Shown piece after piece: positions 1 to 7,837 of a stretch of 33,722 nucleotides of DNA (the stretch's first letter is position 1; each line of letters starts with the position of its first letter). The stretch spans positions 1 through 33,722 of the forward strand of contig JAGWNX010000040.1 in assembly GCA_028872955.1 (NCBI GenBank). The letters are read 5' to 3'. A program made the translations under genes and the position numbers. Below the pieces are notes generated by a model that saw nothing but the letters and a program-made list of their open reading frames with translations, did no database searches and was not told the origin of the DNA. The DNA comes from Acidobacteriota bacterium. GTDB taxonomy: Bacteria > Acidobacteriota > Terriglobia > Terriglobales > Acidobacteriaceae.

Positions 1-1
1 C

Positions 2-127
2 GAGTTAGATACCATCGTGACGCGGCTACGACAGAGTCGAGAGGTCGAGCGTCTTGCACTGCTTCACGCGCTACCGCGCTTCCAGCTGCAACCGAACCCG
101 TTGCAGCTCATCCATTATGCAGGCTGA
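2..127 (+). CDS. 3' end of an unidentified protein (partial)
   Basis: An open frame enters from the left edge and stops at TGA 125-127, giving about 41 residues that end in PLQLIHYAG. Third codon positions are fairly GC-rich and the frame ends 21 bases before bshA, so it may be the last gene of the operon that continues into bshA. I do not recognise the family from this tail. It could also be chance, since another frame is also open through this short stretch. Confidence 0.35.
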   Translation, partial: ELDTIVTRLRQSREVERLALLHALPRFQLQPNPLQLIHYAG

Positions 128-148
128 ACTCACCTAGAGAAGATCACC

Positions 149-1330
149 ATGGTATCCAACCAGAAGGCTGCGACGCCGCGGCGCATCGGCATCACCTGCT
201 ACCCCACCTATGGCGGATCGGGAGTCGTCGCCACCGAGCTAGGCATCGAGCTGGCGGCGCGCGGCCACGACATCCACTTCATCACCTCGTCCCAGCCCTT
301 CCGCCTCACCGGCCGCGAGGGCAATATCCACTTCCACGAGGTCTCCGTCTCCAACTACCCGCTCTTTGAGTACCCGCCGTACGACCTGGCACTGGCCACC
401 CGCATGGCCGAGGTGGCCGAGTTCTATAACCTCGACCTGCTGCATGTGCACTACGCCATTCCGCACTCACTCAGCGCGCTGCTGGCCCGTCAGATGCTGG
501 CCAAGCGCGGCCGAACCCTGCCCTTCATCACCACGCTGCACGGCACGGACATCACGCTCGTCGGGCTCGACCGATCTTACCTGCCCATCACCCGCTTCGG
601 CATTGAGGAGTCGAACGGCGTCACCGCCATCTCCAACGATCTGCGCCGCCAGACCGACCAGGCCTTCGCCCCGAATCGCCCCATTGAGGTGATTCACAAC
701 TTTGTTAACTGCGACTTCTATATTCGCCGGCCTGAGCAGGTCGCAACCTTGCGCCCCCATTTTGCCGGACCACAGGAGCGACTGCTGGTCCACCTCTCCA
801 ACTTCCGCCCGGTCAAGCGCGTGCAGGATGTCATCGAGGTCTTCGCGCGTGTCGTCCGCCAGTTGCCGGCCCGACTGCTGCTCATCGGGGATGGCCCGGA
901 CCGTTCGGCGGCAGAGTATCTGGCGATGCGCTACGGCATTCACGACAAGGTGAACTTTGCCGGCAAGCAGGACAACGTGAACGAGCTGCTGCCGTTGGCG
1001 GACCTGATGCTGCTGCCCAGTCAGATGGAGTCCTTTGGCCTGGCCGCGCTGGAGGCGATGGCCTGTGGCGTGCCCAGCATCGCCACCCGCGTTGGCGGCG
1101 TGCCAGAGCTGATCGACGACGGCATCAGCGGTATCCTGCGCGAGGTCGGCGACGTGGATGGCATGGCCGAGGCGGCCGTCGCACTGCTCCAGAATGACGA
1201 TCAGCTGCAGGAGATGGGTCGCGCCGCGCGACGTACAGCCCAGTCGCGGTTCTGCGCCTCGCGCATCATTCCGCAGTACGAGGAGTTCTACGAGCGCGTC
1301 ATTGCCCAGGCTGCGGGAGCAGTCGTCTAG
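149..1330 (+). CDS. bshA: N-acetyl-alpha-D-glucosaminyl L-malate synthase BshA
   Basis: Cytoplasmic GT4-family glycosyltransferase that joins GlcNAc from UDP-GlcNAc to L-malate, the first step of bacillithiol synthesis. The 393-residue protein has the usual BshA length. Near the N terminus it carries the BshA signature [19 protein letters not shown], then HVHYAIPHS around residue 100, and a C-terminal GT-B domain with the nucleotide-sugar E-x7-E motif (E294 and E302, in ESFGLAALE) followed by [17 protein letters not shown]. The ATG at 149 is preceded by an AGAGAAG-like ribosome site. Its TAG stop shares the tetranucleotide CTAG with the convergent MFS gene. The BshC step is not in the window; a PIG-L deacetylase at 11532 is a possible but unproven partner. 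Identification is firm from the motifs. Confidence 0.95.
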   Translation: MVSNQKAATPRRIGITCYPTYGGSGVVATELGIELAARGHDIHFITSSQPFRLTGREGNIHFHEVSVSNYPLFEYPPYDLALATRMAEVAEFYNLDLLHVHYAIPHSLSALLARQMLAKRGRTLPFITTLHGTDITLVGLDRSYLPITRFGIEESNGVTAISNDLRRQTDQAFAPNRPIEVIHNFVNCDFYIRRPEQVATLRPHFAGPQERLLVHLSNFRPVKRVQDVIEVFARVVRQLPARLLLIGDGPDRSAAEYLAMRYGIHDKVNFAGKQDNVNELLPLADLMLLPSQMESFGLAALEAMACGVPSIATRVGGVPELIDDGISGILREVGDVDGMAEAAVALLQNDDQLQEMGRAARRTAQSRFCASRIIPQYEEFYERVIAQAAGAVV

Positions 1331-2589
1331 TCGGCAGCCAGCCGCACTCCTCTGGCCTCTCGCCCCAGCGCCGTGCTCAACGCAACCAGCAGCGCCACTA
1401 CCACCACCGTGGCCGACAGCACCGGCGCCAGCGAGCCGCCAAAGTAACTGGCTGCCAGCCCCGTCTGCATCACGCTATTCCGCGACGAAAGCAGGTTGCC
1501 CAACTGATAGGCAAAGCCCGGAAACACCGCCCGCACGGGTGCGGGAGAGAGCTCGTTCAAGTGGGCCGGAATCACGCCCCACGCCCCCTGCACCATGAAC
1601 TGCATCAGAAAGCCACCCACGGCCAACAGCACAACGGTGTGGGTGTGTGCCCACAGCGGAATCATCGGGATGGCCAGCAGCGCAGCCAGAATAATCGTCC
1701 GCCTGCGACCCAGCTTCTCGGACGCTGCCCCGCAGCAGATGCCCCCCAGCAGTGCCCCCAGGTTGGCCACCACCACCACGGTACCCACCGCGGCAGGTAA
1801 CAGCCCACGATCCTTCTCCAGAAAGGTCGGGTACAGGTCCTGCGTGCCATGGCTGAAGAAGGTAAAGGCGGTCATCAGCAGGGTAAGAAACAGAAACATG
1901 GGCAGGAAGTTCACGATGCTGCGCACCACAGCCCCGGTCGAGTGCGCGCTGCTGCCTGCATGGCTACGTTGTGCGGCCACCCAGGCCGGCGACTCCTCAA
2001 CCCGGCTGCGCACAAACAACGCCAGCAGAGCCGGCAGTGTGCCCACCATGAACATGACGCGCCAGGGAGAAAACATGCCGGTGCCGTGCAGATGCGGAAA
2101 CAACAGGCCATACAGGGCTGCCGCAAGCAGATTGCCGACGACGTAGCCCTCCTGCAACAGGCCCGAGAAGAAGCCGCGCCCCTGCTCAGGCAGGGTCTCC
2201 AGCGCCAGCGCGGCACCCACACCCCACTCCCCACCCATGGCAATGCCAAACAGCGCGCGGCACACCAGGAAGACCGGCAGCGTAGGCGCAAAGGCAGAGG
2301 CCAGCTCAAAGACTGAGAAGGAGATGATGTTGAGCATCAACGTCGGGCGCCGCCCGTACCGCTCCGCCATCATGCCAAACAGGAAGGCTCCAAAGGGACG
2401 CATGAAGAGCGTCCAGAAGATCGCCTCCGCGACCTGCTTGATGCCCACGTGAAACTCGCCGGCGATGGAACGCAAGCAGAGTGTCAGCAGAAAGAAGTCG
2501 AAGGCATCCAGCGTCCAGCCCAGAAAGCATGCCACGAAGGTGTTGCGCTGGCTGCGGCTCAGCAGGCTGAAGTGCGATCGAAGCGCCAT
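1327..2589 (-). CDS. MFS transporter, sialate/carboxylate (SHS-like) type
   Basis: Inner-membrane secondary transporter of 420 residues with about 12 hydrophobic segments. The N-terminal stretch GWTLDAFDFFLLTLCL and the loop-2 motif GMMAERYGRRPTL (MFS motif A) resemble the SHS group that includes NanT and Jen1, so a monocarboxylate or sugar-acid substrate with proton symport is likely; the exact substrate cannot be read. It is the third gene of a tight minus-strand operon: its ATG at 2589 lies one base past the response-regulator stop at 2591, so translation is probably coupled. Its stop overlaps the bshA stop in CTAG. The link to a PilZ protein and a regulator suggests controlled uptake, which is inference. 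Confidence 0.85.
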   Translation of the reverse strand: MALRSHFSLLSRSQRNTFVACFLGWTLDAFDFFLLTLCLRSIAGEFHVGIKQVAEAIFWTLFMRPFGAFLFGMMAERYGRRPTLMLNIISFSVFELASAFAPTLPVFLVCRALFGIAMGGEWGVGAALALETLPEQGRGFFSGLLQEGYVVGNLLAAALYGLLFPHLHGTGMFSPWRVMFMVGTLPALLALFVRSRVEESPAWVAAQRSHAGSSAHSTGAVVRSIVNFLPMFLFLTLLMTAFTFFSHGTQDLYPTFLEKDRGLLPAAVGTVVVVANLGALLGGICCGAASEKLGRRRTIILAALLAIPMIPLWAHTHTVVLLAVGGFLMQFMVQGAWGVIPAHLNELSPAPVRAVFPGFAYQLGNLLSSRNSVMQTGLAASYFGGSLAPVLSATVVVVALLVALSTALGREARGVRLAAD

Positions 2590-2590
2590 G

Positions 2591-3367
2591 CTACATCTTC
2601 GCCCGCAGCGGCATCACAACCTCGTCGCCGCGCGTCGTCGCGTTCTCCGGCACGTACTGCTTCAGCAGTTCGTGGTGCAGGCAGTAGAGCGCCAGCTCCA
2701 ACCGGTCAGAGACGCCCAGTTTGTCATACACCTTGCGCAGGTAGTTCTTGATCACTTGCTCCGTCGTGCCAATCTGGTATGCAATCTCTTTGTTACGCAT
2801 GCCACGCGTAATGCAGCTGATGATGGCAAGCTCCTTTTGCGAGAGCTTTGGCTGCACCTTGGGGTTCGTCAGCATCGCAGCCTGCGCACGATACGCCTCA
2901 ATCACCCAGCTGACGGACTTGTTATCAATCCACGTCTCGCCGTCTGCGATCTTACGCACACACTTGATGAGCAGATCTGGCGAGATGGAGCGCGGCACCA
3001 CCCCGCGCACACCACGGCGATAGAGCTCGACCGTGTTGGACTCGTCCGTCTCTGTCACCTGCACAATCAGCTTGGCGTCCGGTGCCCGGCGCACCAGGTC
3101 GGGCACGGCATCCACCGTACCGGCGATCAGCTGGCCTTCCAGCACCACCACATCGGTTGGGTAGCGCTGCAGCGCGGCATGCAGGGTCTGCAGGGATTCC
3201 ACCTGAGCCACCACGCGAATGTCGTCCTCCACCGCGAAGATCTTCTTCATACCAACGCGGTAGATCGCCTGGGAGTCCGCAAGAACCACACGTATCCCGG
3301 GAGCCAGCAAATCTTCTTCCGGGTTCTCCTCAAAAGACTGAGTCTGATCAAAGTTCACAACGGTCAT
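2591..3367 (-). CDS. LuxR/NarL-type response regulator with degenerate receiver
   Basis: A 258-residue DNA-binding regulator. Residues about 25-145 form a CheY-like receiver and about 172-232 form a LuxR helix-turn-helix (LSQKELAIISCITRGMRNKE, then a recognition helix ending in KLGVSDR). The receiver departs from consensus at the phosphorylation site: the acidic pair is D31-S32 rather than DD, the phosphoacceptor position is E77 in DVVVLEG, and the conserved Lys is R126 in GVVPRS; the switch Thr is kept at T105. Glu at the acceptor site can mimic phosphate, so this may act without a kinase, and no histidine kinase gene is in the window. It sits 4 bases after the PilZ gene and 1 base before the MFS gene. 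The HTH assignment is strong; the signalling mode is inference. Confidence 0.88.
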   Translation of the reverse strand: MTVVNFDQTQSFEENPEEDLLAPGIRVVLADSQAIYRVGMKKIFAVEDDIRVVAQVESLQTLHAALQRYPTDVVVLEGQLIAGTVDAVPDLVRRAPDAKLIVQVTETDESNTVELYRRGVRGVVPRSISPDLLIKCVRKIADGETWIDNKSVSWVIEAYRAQAAMLTNPKVQPKLSQKELAIISCITRGMRNKEIAYQIGTTEQVIKNYLRKVYDKLGVSDRLELALYCLHHELLKQYVPENATTRGDEVVMPLRAKM

Positions 3368-3371
3368 AGGA

Positions 3372-3698
3372 TCAAGCCTTCAGGATGTATTCGTCGATTA
3401 CAGCTGCCACTTTGTTCACATCGCCCTGCCGATGGTGGCGTACCACCCTGCCCACGCAGTAGATCTTCACGTCGCGTGAAGATCCCATCACGGCAGACGG
3501 CATGGCAATCGTGAACTCGATTTTGCTGTCAACATCCGGCAGCACATCGCTGACAAACAGAAGTCCATTCGCAGAGATGTTCTCCGTAACGGCTTCGATG
3601 GGACCCAGTTCTGAGTTCAGATGCAGCGCCAACTTAATGGGAAAACGTACTGCAGTTCGAACTGGATTCTCATCCTTGTGTTTCAGGCGCTGAGCCAC
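3372..3698 (-). CDS. PilZ-domain protein (putative c-di-GMP receptor)
   Basis: A single-domain PilZ protein of about 108 residues. It shows the two c-di-GMP-binding signatures: RxxxR (R14-TAV-R18) near the N terminus and NxSxxG (N40, S42, G45) on the first strand of the barrel. The start was chosen at the GTG at 3698 because a clear GGGAGGAAG ribosome site lies 5 bases upstream; the frame stays open to another GTG at 3737, but that one has no visible ribosome site. First gene of the operon with the response regulator and MFS transporter. It probably couples second-messenger level to the regulator or transporter, but no partner can be read from the sequence. Confidence 0.82.
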   Translation of the reverse strand: MAQRLKHKDENPVRTAVRFPIKLALHLNSELGPIEAVTENISANGLLFVSDVLPDVDSKIEFTIAMPSAVMGSSRDVKIYCVGRVVRHHRQGDVNKVAAVIDEYILKA

Positions 3699-3828
3699 GA
3701 CTTCCTCCCACCGGAGACACGCATCCTCCGGAGACACCAGTGAGTCGATGCGACATTGTGCAGTCTAACGCACTTGCCGCCGACTTCGAGCGTAGTTTTC
3801 GTGCGTCGGGCAGCCAACAGTACCGGCC

Positions 3829-3843
3829 GTGCTGTTGCAGCAC
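3829..3843. repeat. small perfect hairpin in the 3699-3884 gap
   Basis: GTGCTG TTG CAGCAC, flanked by GGC and GCC across a C/C mismatch. It lies between the aldo/keto reductase 3' end and the PilZ operon start, both on the minus strand. No T-run follows on either strand, so it is at best a weak or Rho-assisted terminator for the reductase. Confidence 0.3.
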
Positions 3844-3884
3844 CGCCGGGGCCCGACCCGCTCGCGCAGGCCGGGCTCTTCCGT

Positions 3885-4838
3885 TCAGGCAGGGCGGGTC
3901 TTCAGGTACTGGTTGATCTCGTCGTACTCGGCGTCCGAGAGCCGGAACTCCAGCGCAGCAATCACCTGCTCCACCTGGCTGGCGTTGCGACCACCCACAA
4001 TGGCTGCCGTAATCGCCGGATGCTTCAGCGTCCACGCGATGGCTACCACCCCGGCAATCACGCCGTGGCGCTCGCCGATCGTGCGCAGCAGATCCGCAAC
4101 CGAAAGATTCCAGGTGAGATACGGCTCCTGGTACTGTTTGGCGCGACGGCGGAAGTCGTCCTGCGGCATGTTGGCGACTCGCTCCTTGCTCATGGCTCCG
4201 GTCAGCAGACCCGAGTGCATGGGCGCGTAGTTGATGACGCCAATCCCCTGCTCCAGGCAGAACGGCAGAATCGCCGGTTCCACGGCCGGATTGATCATCG
4301 AGTAGGGCGGCTGCAGCGAGGTGATGGGCGCAATGGCCTGCGCACGCTTCATCTGCTCCACACTGAAGTTCGAGGCGCCAATCCAGCGCACTTTGCCTTC
4401 CTTCTTGAGCTCGGCCAGCGTCGACCAGCCCTCCTCCAGCTCTGCGTCCGGCACCGGCCAGTGGATCTGGTAGAGGTCGATCACCTCCACCTGCAGACGG
4501 CGAAGGCTCTCCTCCACCTCGCGGCGGATACTCTTGAGCGACTGCGAGATCTCCCGCTTTTCATTCCAGAGCATGCCGCACTTGGTAAAGACATACGGCC
4601 GACGGGAGGCAGTCTTGAGCGCGCGCGCCACCACCTCCTCCGAGTGTCCCAGACCATAGATCGCAGCCGTGTCGATCCAGTTGATGCCCAGGTCGATCGC
4701 CTTGTGAATGGCCGCGATTGAGTCCTTGTCGTCCTGCGGTCCCCAGGCATAAGCCCAGTCGCCACCACCAATCGCCCAGGCTCCAAAGCCGATTGGGGTG
4801 AGGTGCATATCCGAGTTGCCAAGCTGTTTCGTTTGCAT
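3885..4838 (-). CDS. aldo/keto reductase
   Basis: NAD(P)H-dependent oxidoreductase of the AKR superfamily, 317 residues, a cytoplasmic TIM barrel. The catalytic tetrad is visible: D56 (NWIDTAAIYG), Y61, K86 (FTKCG) and H126 (QIHWP). The cofactor-binding C-terminal part includes GASNFS and AIVGGRN. The layout (LGNSDMHLTPIGFGAWAIGGG at the N terminus) is that of AKR12/13-like general aldehyde reductases; the physiological substrate cannot be assigned. It stands alone on the minus strand, 104 bases from the ATP-grasp gene stop. Confidence 0.92.
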   Translation of the reverse strand: MQTKQLGNSDMHLTPIGFGAWAIGGGDWAYAWGPQDDKDSIAAIHKAIDLGINWIDTAAIYGLGHSEEVVARALKTASRRPYVFTKCGMLWNEKREISQSLKSIRREVEESLRRLQVEVIDLYQIHWPVPDAELEEGWSTLAELKKEGKVRWIGASNFSVEQMKRAQAIAPITSLQPPYSMINPAVEPAILPFCLEQGIGVINYAPMHSGLLTGAMSKERVANMPQDDFRRRAKQYQEPYLTWNLSVADLLRTIGERHGVIAGVVAIAWTLKHPAITAAIVGGRNASQVEQVIAALEFRLSDAEYDEINQYLKTRPA

Positions 4839-4942
4839 AAGACTCCCGGGCTGATGGGTTGAAGCGTAGCCCTACGGTTAGTATCGCCGAATTGGTAGGT
4901 CCATTGCGCGCGGTCCCGGCAAAATCTTCAAAGCGCGCCGGG

Positions 4943-5899
4943 CTAGCGCGCAGGTGGCCGCGCCTGTCGCAACAGTGCCGTGGGCCGGGTAGAGCGCGCC
5001 AGCGGCCGCAGAGGCACGCTGCGCGCCTTGCGCACCAGAAAGCGGGATACCGACTCCACCACCCAGGCGAAGTGCTCCGCGCCGATCGAGTGCAGATCGG
5101 CATCCGGCACCGGGTTCATAAAGTCAATGGCGTAGGGCACGCCATCGGCAATGGCAAACTCCACCGTGTTCATGTCGTAGCCCAGGGCCTTGCAGAGCAG
5201 CACGGCCTGCCGCTCAATCCGCTTGCGCAGCCGTTTCTCCGCGTGAAAGGTGCCTGGCAGGTAACGGTGTTCGTGGGGCTGGCGAGGGTCATAGGGCATC
5301 AGCCTGACCTCGGACCGGCCCACCACAAAGCAGCGCACGTAGCTCTGAAACTCCACCGCCCGCTGCAGCACCATGCACAGGTCGCGCGTCTGGTCATAGG
5401 CCGCAAAGAACTCCTGCTCATTGCGGACGTAGAAGACGTCGCGCCACCCACCGCCGTCGTGCGGCTTCAGATACGCGGGAAATCCCGTGATGGCGAAGAT
5501 CCGCTCCCAGTCCAGCGGGAACTCCAGGTTGCGCAGGGACTGGGCGCTGACGTGCGGCGGCAACTGCTTATGCGGCAGCAGCACCGTGGGCGGCACTGCC
5601 ACGCCCAGACGGTTGGCCAGCGCATAGTTGAAGAACTTGTCATCGGCCGACCACCAGAACGGATTGCTGGCCACATACGTGCCCTGCAGGGCAGCGCTCT
5701 TCAGCCAGGCGCGGTAGAAGGGCACGTCGTGCGAGACGCGGTCCAGCACGACGCTGTAGCGGGCAGGGTCCACCATCGACACGCCACCCACCTGGACAAA
5801 CTCGGCTGTGACATCCTCCAGCTCCATCTGCTGGATGGCATTCACCACGGCACTGGGAAAGGTATTCTCCGCACCAAACAGCACGCCAATCTTCTTCAT
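4943..5899 (-). CDS. ATP-grasp (RimK-like) ligase-family protein
   Basis: A 318-residue protein with an ATP-grasp fold. The N-terminal preATP-grasp region begins MKKIGVLFGAENTFP. The ATP-binding lysine is K145 in YLKPHDGGGW, followed by the hinge strand MVLQRAVEF, and metal ligands E247 (NTVEFA), D259 and N262 (IDFMNP). Such enzymes activate a carboxylate as acylphosphate and ligate an amine or thiol; the substrates are unknown. The ATG at 5899 was preferred over longer starts because GGGAGGAG lies about 10 bases upstream. Residues after about 285 are Arg/Pro-rich and look disordered. It follows the esterase gene by 29 bases and is probably co-transcribed with it. Confidence 0.85.
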   Translation of the reverse strand: MKKIGVLFGAENTFPSAVVNAIQQMELEDVTAEFVQVGGVSMVDPARYSVVLDRVSHDVPFYRAWLKSAALQGTYVASNPFWWSADDKFFNYALANRLGVAVPPTVLLPHKQLPPHVSAQSLRNLEFPLDWERIFAITGFPAYLKPHDGGGWRDVFYVRNEQEFFAAYDQTRDLCMVLQRAVEFQSYVRCFVVGRSEVRLMPYDPRQPHEHRYLPGTFHAEKRLRKRIERQAVLLCKALGYDMNTVEFAIADGVPYAIDFMNPVPDADLHSIGAEHFAWVVESVSRFLVRKARSVPLRPLARSTRPTALLRQARPPAR

Positions 5900-5928
5900 C
5901 CGGGGCTCACTCCTCCCTTGGCCTGCCA

Positions 5929-6639
5929 TTAGAGTTCGGCTCGCAGCATCGTCTGCCACCACGGCCAGTCATGGCCGGCGTGATTGCCCCAGATGTCCAG
6001 GCGGCAGAGGATCGATTTGGACCGCAGCAACGCGGCCATCTGCTCACTCTCCTGTCGGCACTGGTCGTCTTCTCCCGCCGCCAGCACGTAGTTGTTGCGG
6101 TGCATGGCGTTGAGCAGGGCAGGATCGGTCAGATTCGGCAGATAACGCATGGGCAGGTGAAAGTAGCAGGCGTCATCGAAGTAGCCCTCCAGAAAGCTCT
6201 CCGGATTGAAGAAGCCGCCCAACGCAAACACTCCAGTGATGCGCTCCGGATGCCGCAGTGCCAGGTTCATGGCGTGGTAGGCGCCAAAGCTGCAGCCGAT
6301 GGTGGCCAGGCTGGGATGTCGATTCTGGCTCTGAATCAGCGGAAAAACCTCGCTGGTCAGGTACTGCTCGTACTGCACATGGCGCGCGATCCGCCAGCGC
6401 GGCGGGACACCGCGGTTGTACCAGCTCTCGGCATCGACGGAGTCCACGCAGATCAACTGCAGTTGCCCCTGGTGCAGCTTGTCCTCGACTGCCTGCACCA
6501 TGCCACGATCTTCAAAGTCATAAAATCGGCCGCAGGAGGTGGGAAAGACAAGCGCCGGCAGGCCAGCATGCCCAAAGACCAGCAGCTCCATCTCGCGACC
6601 CAGGGAGGGGGAGAACCACGTATGGTATTCGCGTCGCAT
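5929..6639 (-). CDS. esterase-family alpha/beta hydrolase (COG4947-like)
   Basis: A 236-residue protein of the putative-esterase (esterase D/antigen 85-like) alpha/beta-hydrolase group, with no signal peptide. The nucleophile elbow is GCSFGAYH with S117, and the likely catalytic His is H223 in GNHAGHDWPWW; the acid may be D191 or D192 in AAGEDD. The ATG at 6639 has GAGG 7 bases upstream, so the longer open frame to 6705 was rejected as start. Head of a two-gene operon with the ATP-grasp protein. From memory, this hydrolase family recurs beside ATP-grasp genes in bacteria; the pair might make and edit, or cleave, an amide or ester, which is inference. Confidence 0.85.
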   Translation of the reverse strand: MRREYHTWFSPSLGREMELLVFGHAGLPALVFPTSCGRFYDFEDRGMVQAVEDKLHQGQLQLICVDSVDAESWYNRGVPPRWRIARHVQYEQYLTSEVFPLIQSQNRHPSLATIGCSFGAYHAMNLALRHPERITGVFALGGFFNPESFLEGYFDDACYFHLPMRYLPNLTDPALLNAMHRNNYVLAAGEDDQCRQESEQMAALLRSKSILCRLDIWGNHAGHDWPWWQTMLRAEL

Positions 6640-6816
6640 AACGGCACCTCGTACGGGTTGTGATGCTGACCCACCCGCCTTGGCGGCCCGGGCAACAGGA
6701 ATCATACTCCACGCCCTGCCAGCAACATCACCTCCGCTGCATCAACTTCCATCCGTGGCCGGCCGGGTACGGGACCTGCTGCGCCAGGCAGATGCGGAAC
6801 AATTTGCAGGAATCCA

Positions 6817-6845
6817 TTGCGAAAACCCTGCTAATCCGCCATACT
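6817..6845 (+). promoter_or_regulatory. putative sigma70-type promoter of the rpsP operon
   Basis: TTGCGA at 6817-6822 and CATACT at 6840-6845 are separated by 17 bases, matching -35/-10 spacing. This would leave a leader of about 85 bases before rpsP. The surrounding 298-base gap (6640-6937) separates the divergent esterase and rpsP genes; a second TTGACC at 6892 has only a poor -10. No clear promoter for the esterase was found there. Confidence 0.4.
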
Positions 6846-6937
6846 TAGGTGTTGGGTGTTTCTGTATCCAGTCGTCCCCCGAACGTTCGCGGTTGACCTG
6901 CATCCACCCAAACATACGCACTGAAAGGTTTTGTCCT

Positions 6938-7192
6938 GTGTTGATGATTCGTCTGGCGCGCGTCGGAGCGCGCAAGCAGCCCCACTACCGCGTTGTTGTG
7001 ATTGAGAAGGACCGCGCCCGCAACGGCCGTTCGATCGAAGTGGTTGGCACGTACAATCCGCGCACCAATCCTGCCTCGCTGGAGCTGAAGCGGGATCGCA
7101 TCGCCTACTGGACTGGCAACGGTGCCCAGCTCTCTGACCGCGTGAGCAAGCTGCTGGCCAGCGCCCCGGTTGAGGCTGCTCCCGCGGCTTAA
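6938..7192 (+). CDS. rpsP: 30S ribosomal protein S16
   Basis: Small-subunit ribosomal protein needed for 30S assembly. The sequence MIRLARVGARKQPHYRVVV then GTYNPRTNP is diagnostic, and the length (about 84 residues) is normal. I prefer the GTG at 6938 (giving M-L-M-I-R-L) because AAAGG lies 9-10 bases upstream; ATG 6944 is the alternative, starting at MIRL. First gene of the conserved rpsP-khpA-rimM-trmD-rplS block. A 297-base gap follows before khpA, unusually long for this operon. Confidence 0.96.
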   Translation: MLMIRLARVGARKQPHYRVVVIEKDRARNGRSIEVVGTYNPRTNPASLELKRDRIAYWTGNGAQLSDRVSKLLASAPVEAAPAA

Positions 7193-7210
7193 GGTTACTT
7201 ATGGCATACA

Positions 7211-7244
7211 CTATGGGCACCTGCGATGGTGCCTATAGTTTCTC
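7211..7244 (+). terminator. hairpin after rpsP (terminator or attenuator)
   Basis: CTATGGGCACC (7211-7221) pairs with GGTGCCTATAG (7228-7238) over 11 positions including one G-T, with loop TGCGAT, followed by TTTCTC. It begins 18 bases after the rpsP stop. The T-run is short, so partial termination or RNA stabilisation is more likely than full termination. The rest of the gap to 7489 holds no gene or strong promoter that I can defend; a TTGACC at 7325-7330 lacks a good -10. Confidence 0.5.
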
Positions 7245-7489
7245 AAGTTGTTGATTCTATTGGCCCCAAAAGCCTTTCGACTCACGTAGACTCCTAAGTA
7301 ACGTGACGGATCAATCGAGTTTTTTTGACCGTCGCGTTCCGTAACAGGCAATGAGCTTCCCTTGGAAGCCTCCAGGCCAGTTTCGTGAGCGTTGTACCAC
7401 CTCGAAGCAACCCTGCCCGGTAGATTCTGCATTAGACAGAGCAAAGGTCAGAGGTTGGAGGTCGTCAGCGTATCTCCCAGGAGGTAGAA

Positions 7490-7795
7490 ATGACTGAGTT
7501 GAGCGCACCTTTGTCCGCAGAGAGTTCGCAGGACGAAAAGATGGAGTCGCTGGTTCGAGAGATCGCATCCGCGCTGGTGGATGACCCTGCGTCAATCCAG
7601 GTTGTATCCCACACCGATGGTGAGGGCACGCTGATCCGGCTGCGTGTCTCCCCGGCCGATGTGGGGAAAGTTATTGGCAAACAGGGCCGCACCGCCCGTT
7701 CGCTGCGTACGATTCTGAGCGCCGCCAGCATGAAGCTGAAGCATCGCTTCTCGCTGGACATCGTGGAAGAGGGTCGTTCTGCGAGTGGCGTTTAG
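7490..7795 (+). CDS. khpA: KhpA/YlqC-type KH-domain RNA-binding protein
   Basis: A small cytoplasmic RNA-binding protein, usually encoded between rpsP and rimM and known in Gram-positives to act with KhpB in cell-envelope control. The KH core is clear: VGKVIGKQGRTARSLRTIL contains the GxxG loop (GKQG). At 101 residues it is longer than the common 75-80, owing to an N-terminal acidic extension before about residue 18. A strong CAGGAGG ribosome site lies directly before the ATG. rimM follows 42 bases later. Confidence 0.93.
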   Translation: MTELSAPLSAESSQDEKMESLVREIASALVDDPASIQVVSHTDGEGTLIRLRVSPADVGKVIGKQGRTARSLRTILSAASMKLKHRFSLDIVEEGRSASGV

Positions 7796-7837
7796 CGGCA
7801 TCTACCGGGCTCCAGCCCAGGAGCCCGTACTTCCTTC

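Noticed and set aside
3756..4721. 321-codon plus-strand frame opposite the aldo/keto reductase
   Set aside because: It is the complement of a gene with a full catalytic tetrad; the translation is His/Arg/Leu-rich noise typical of GC-rich antisense frames.
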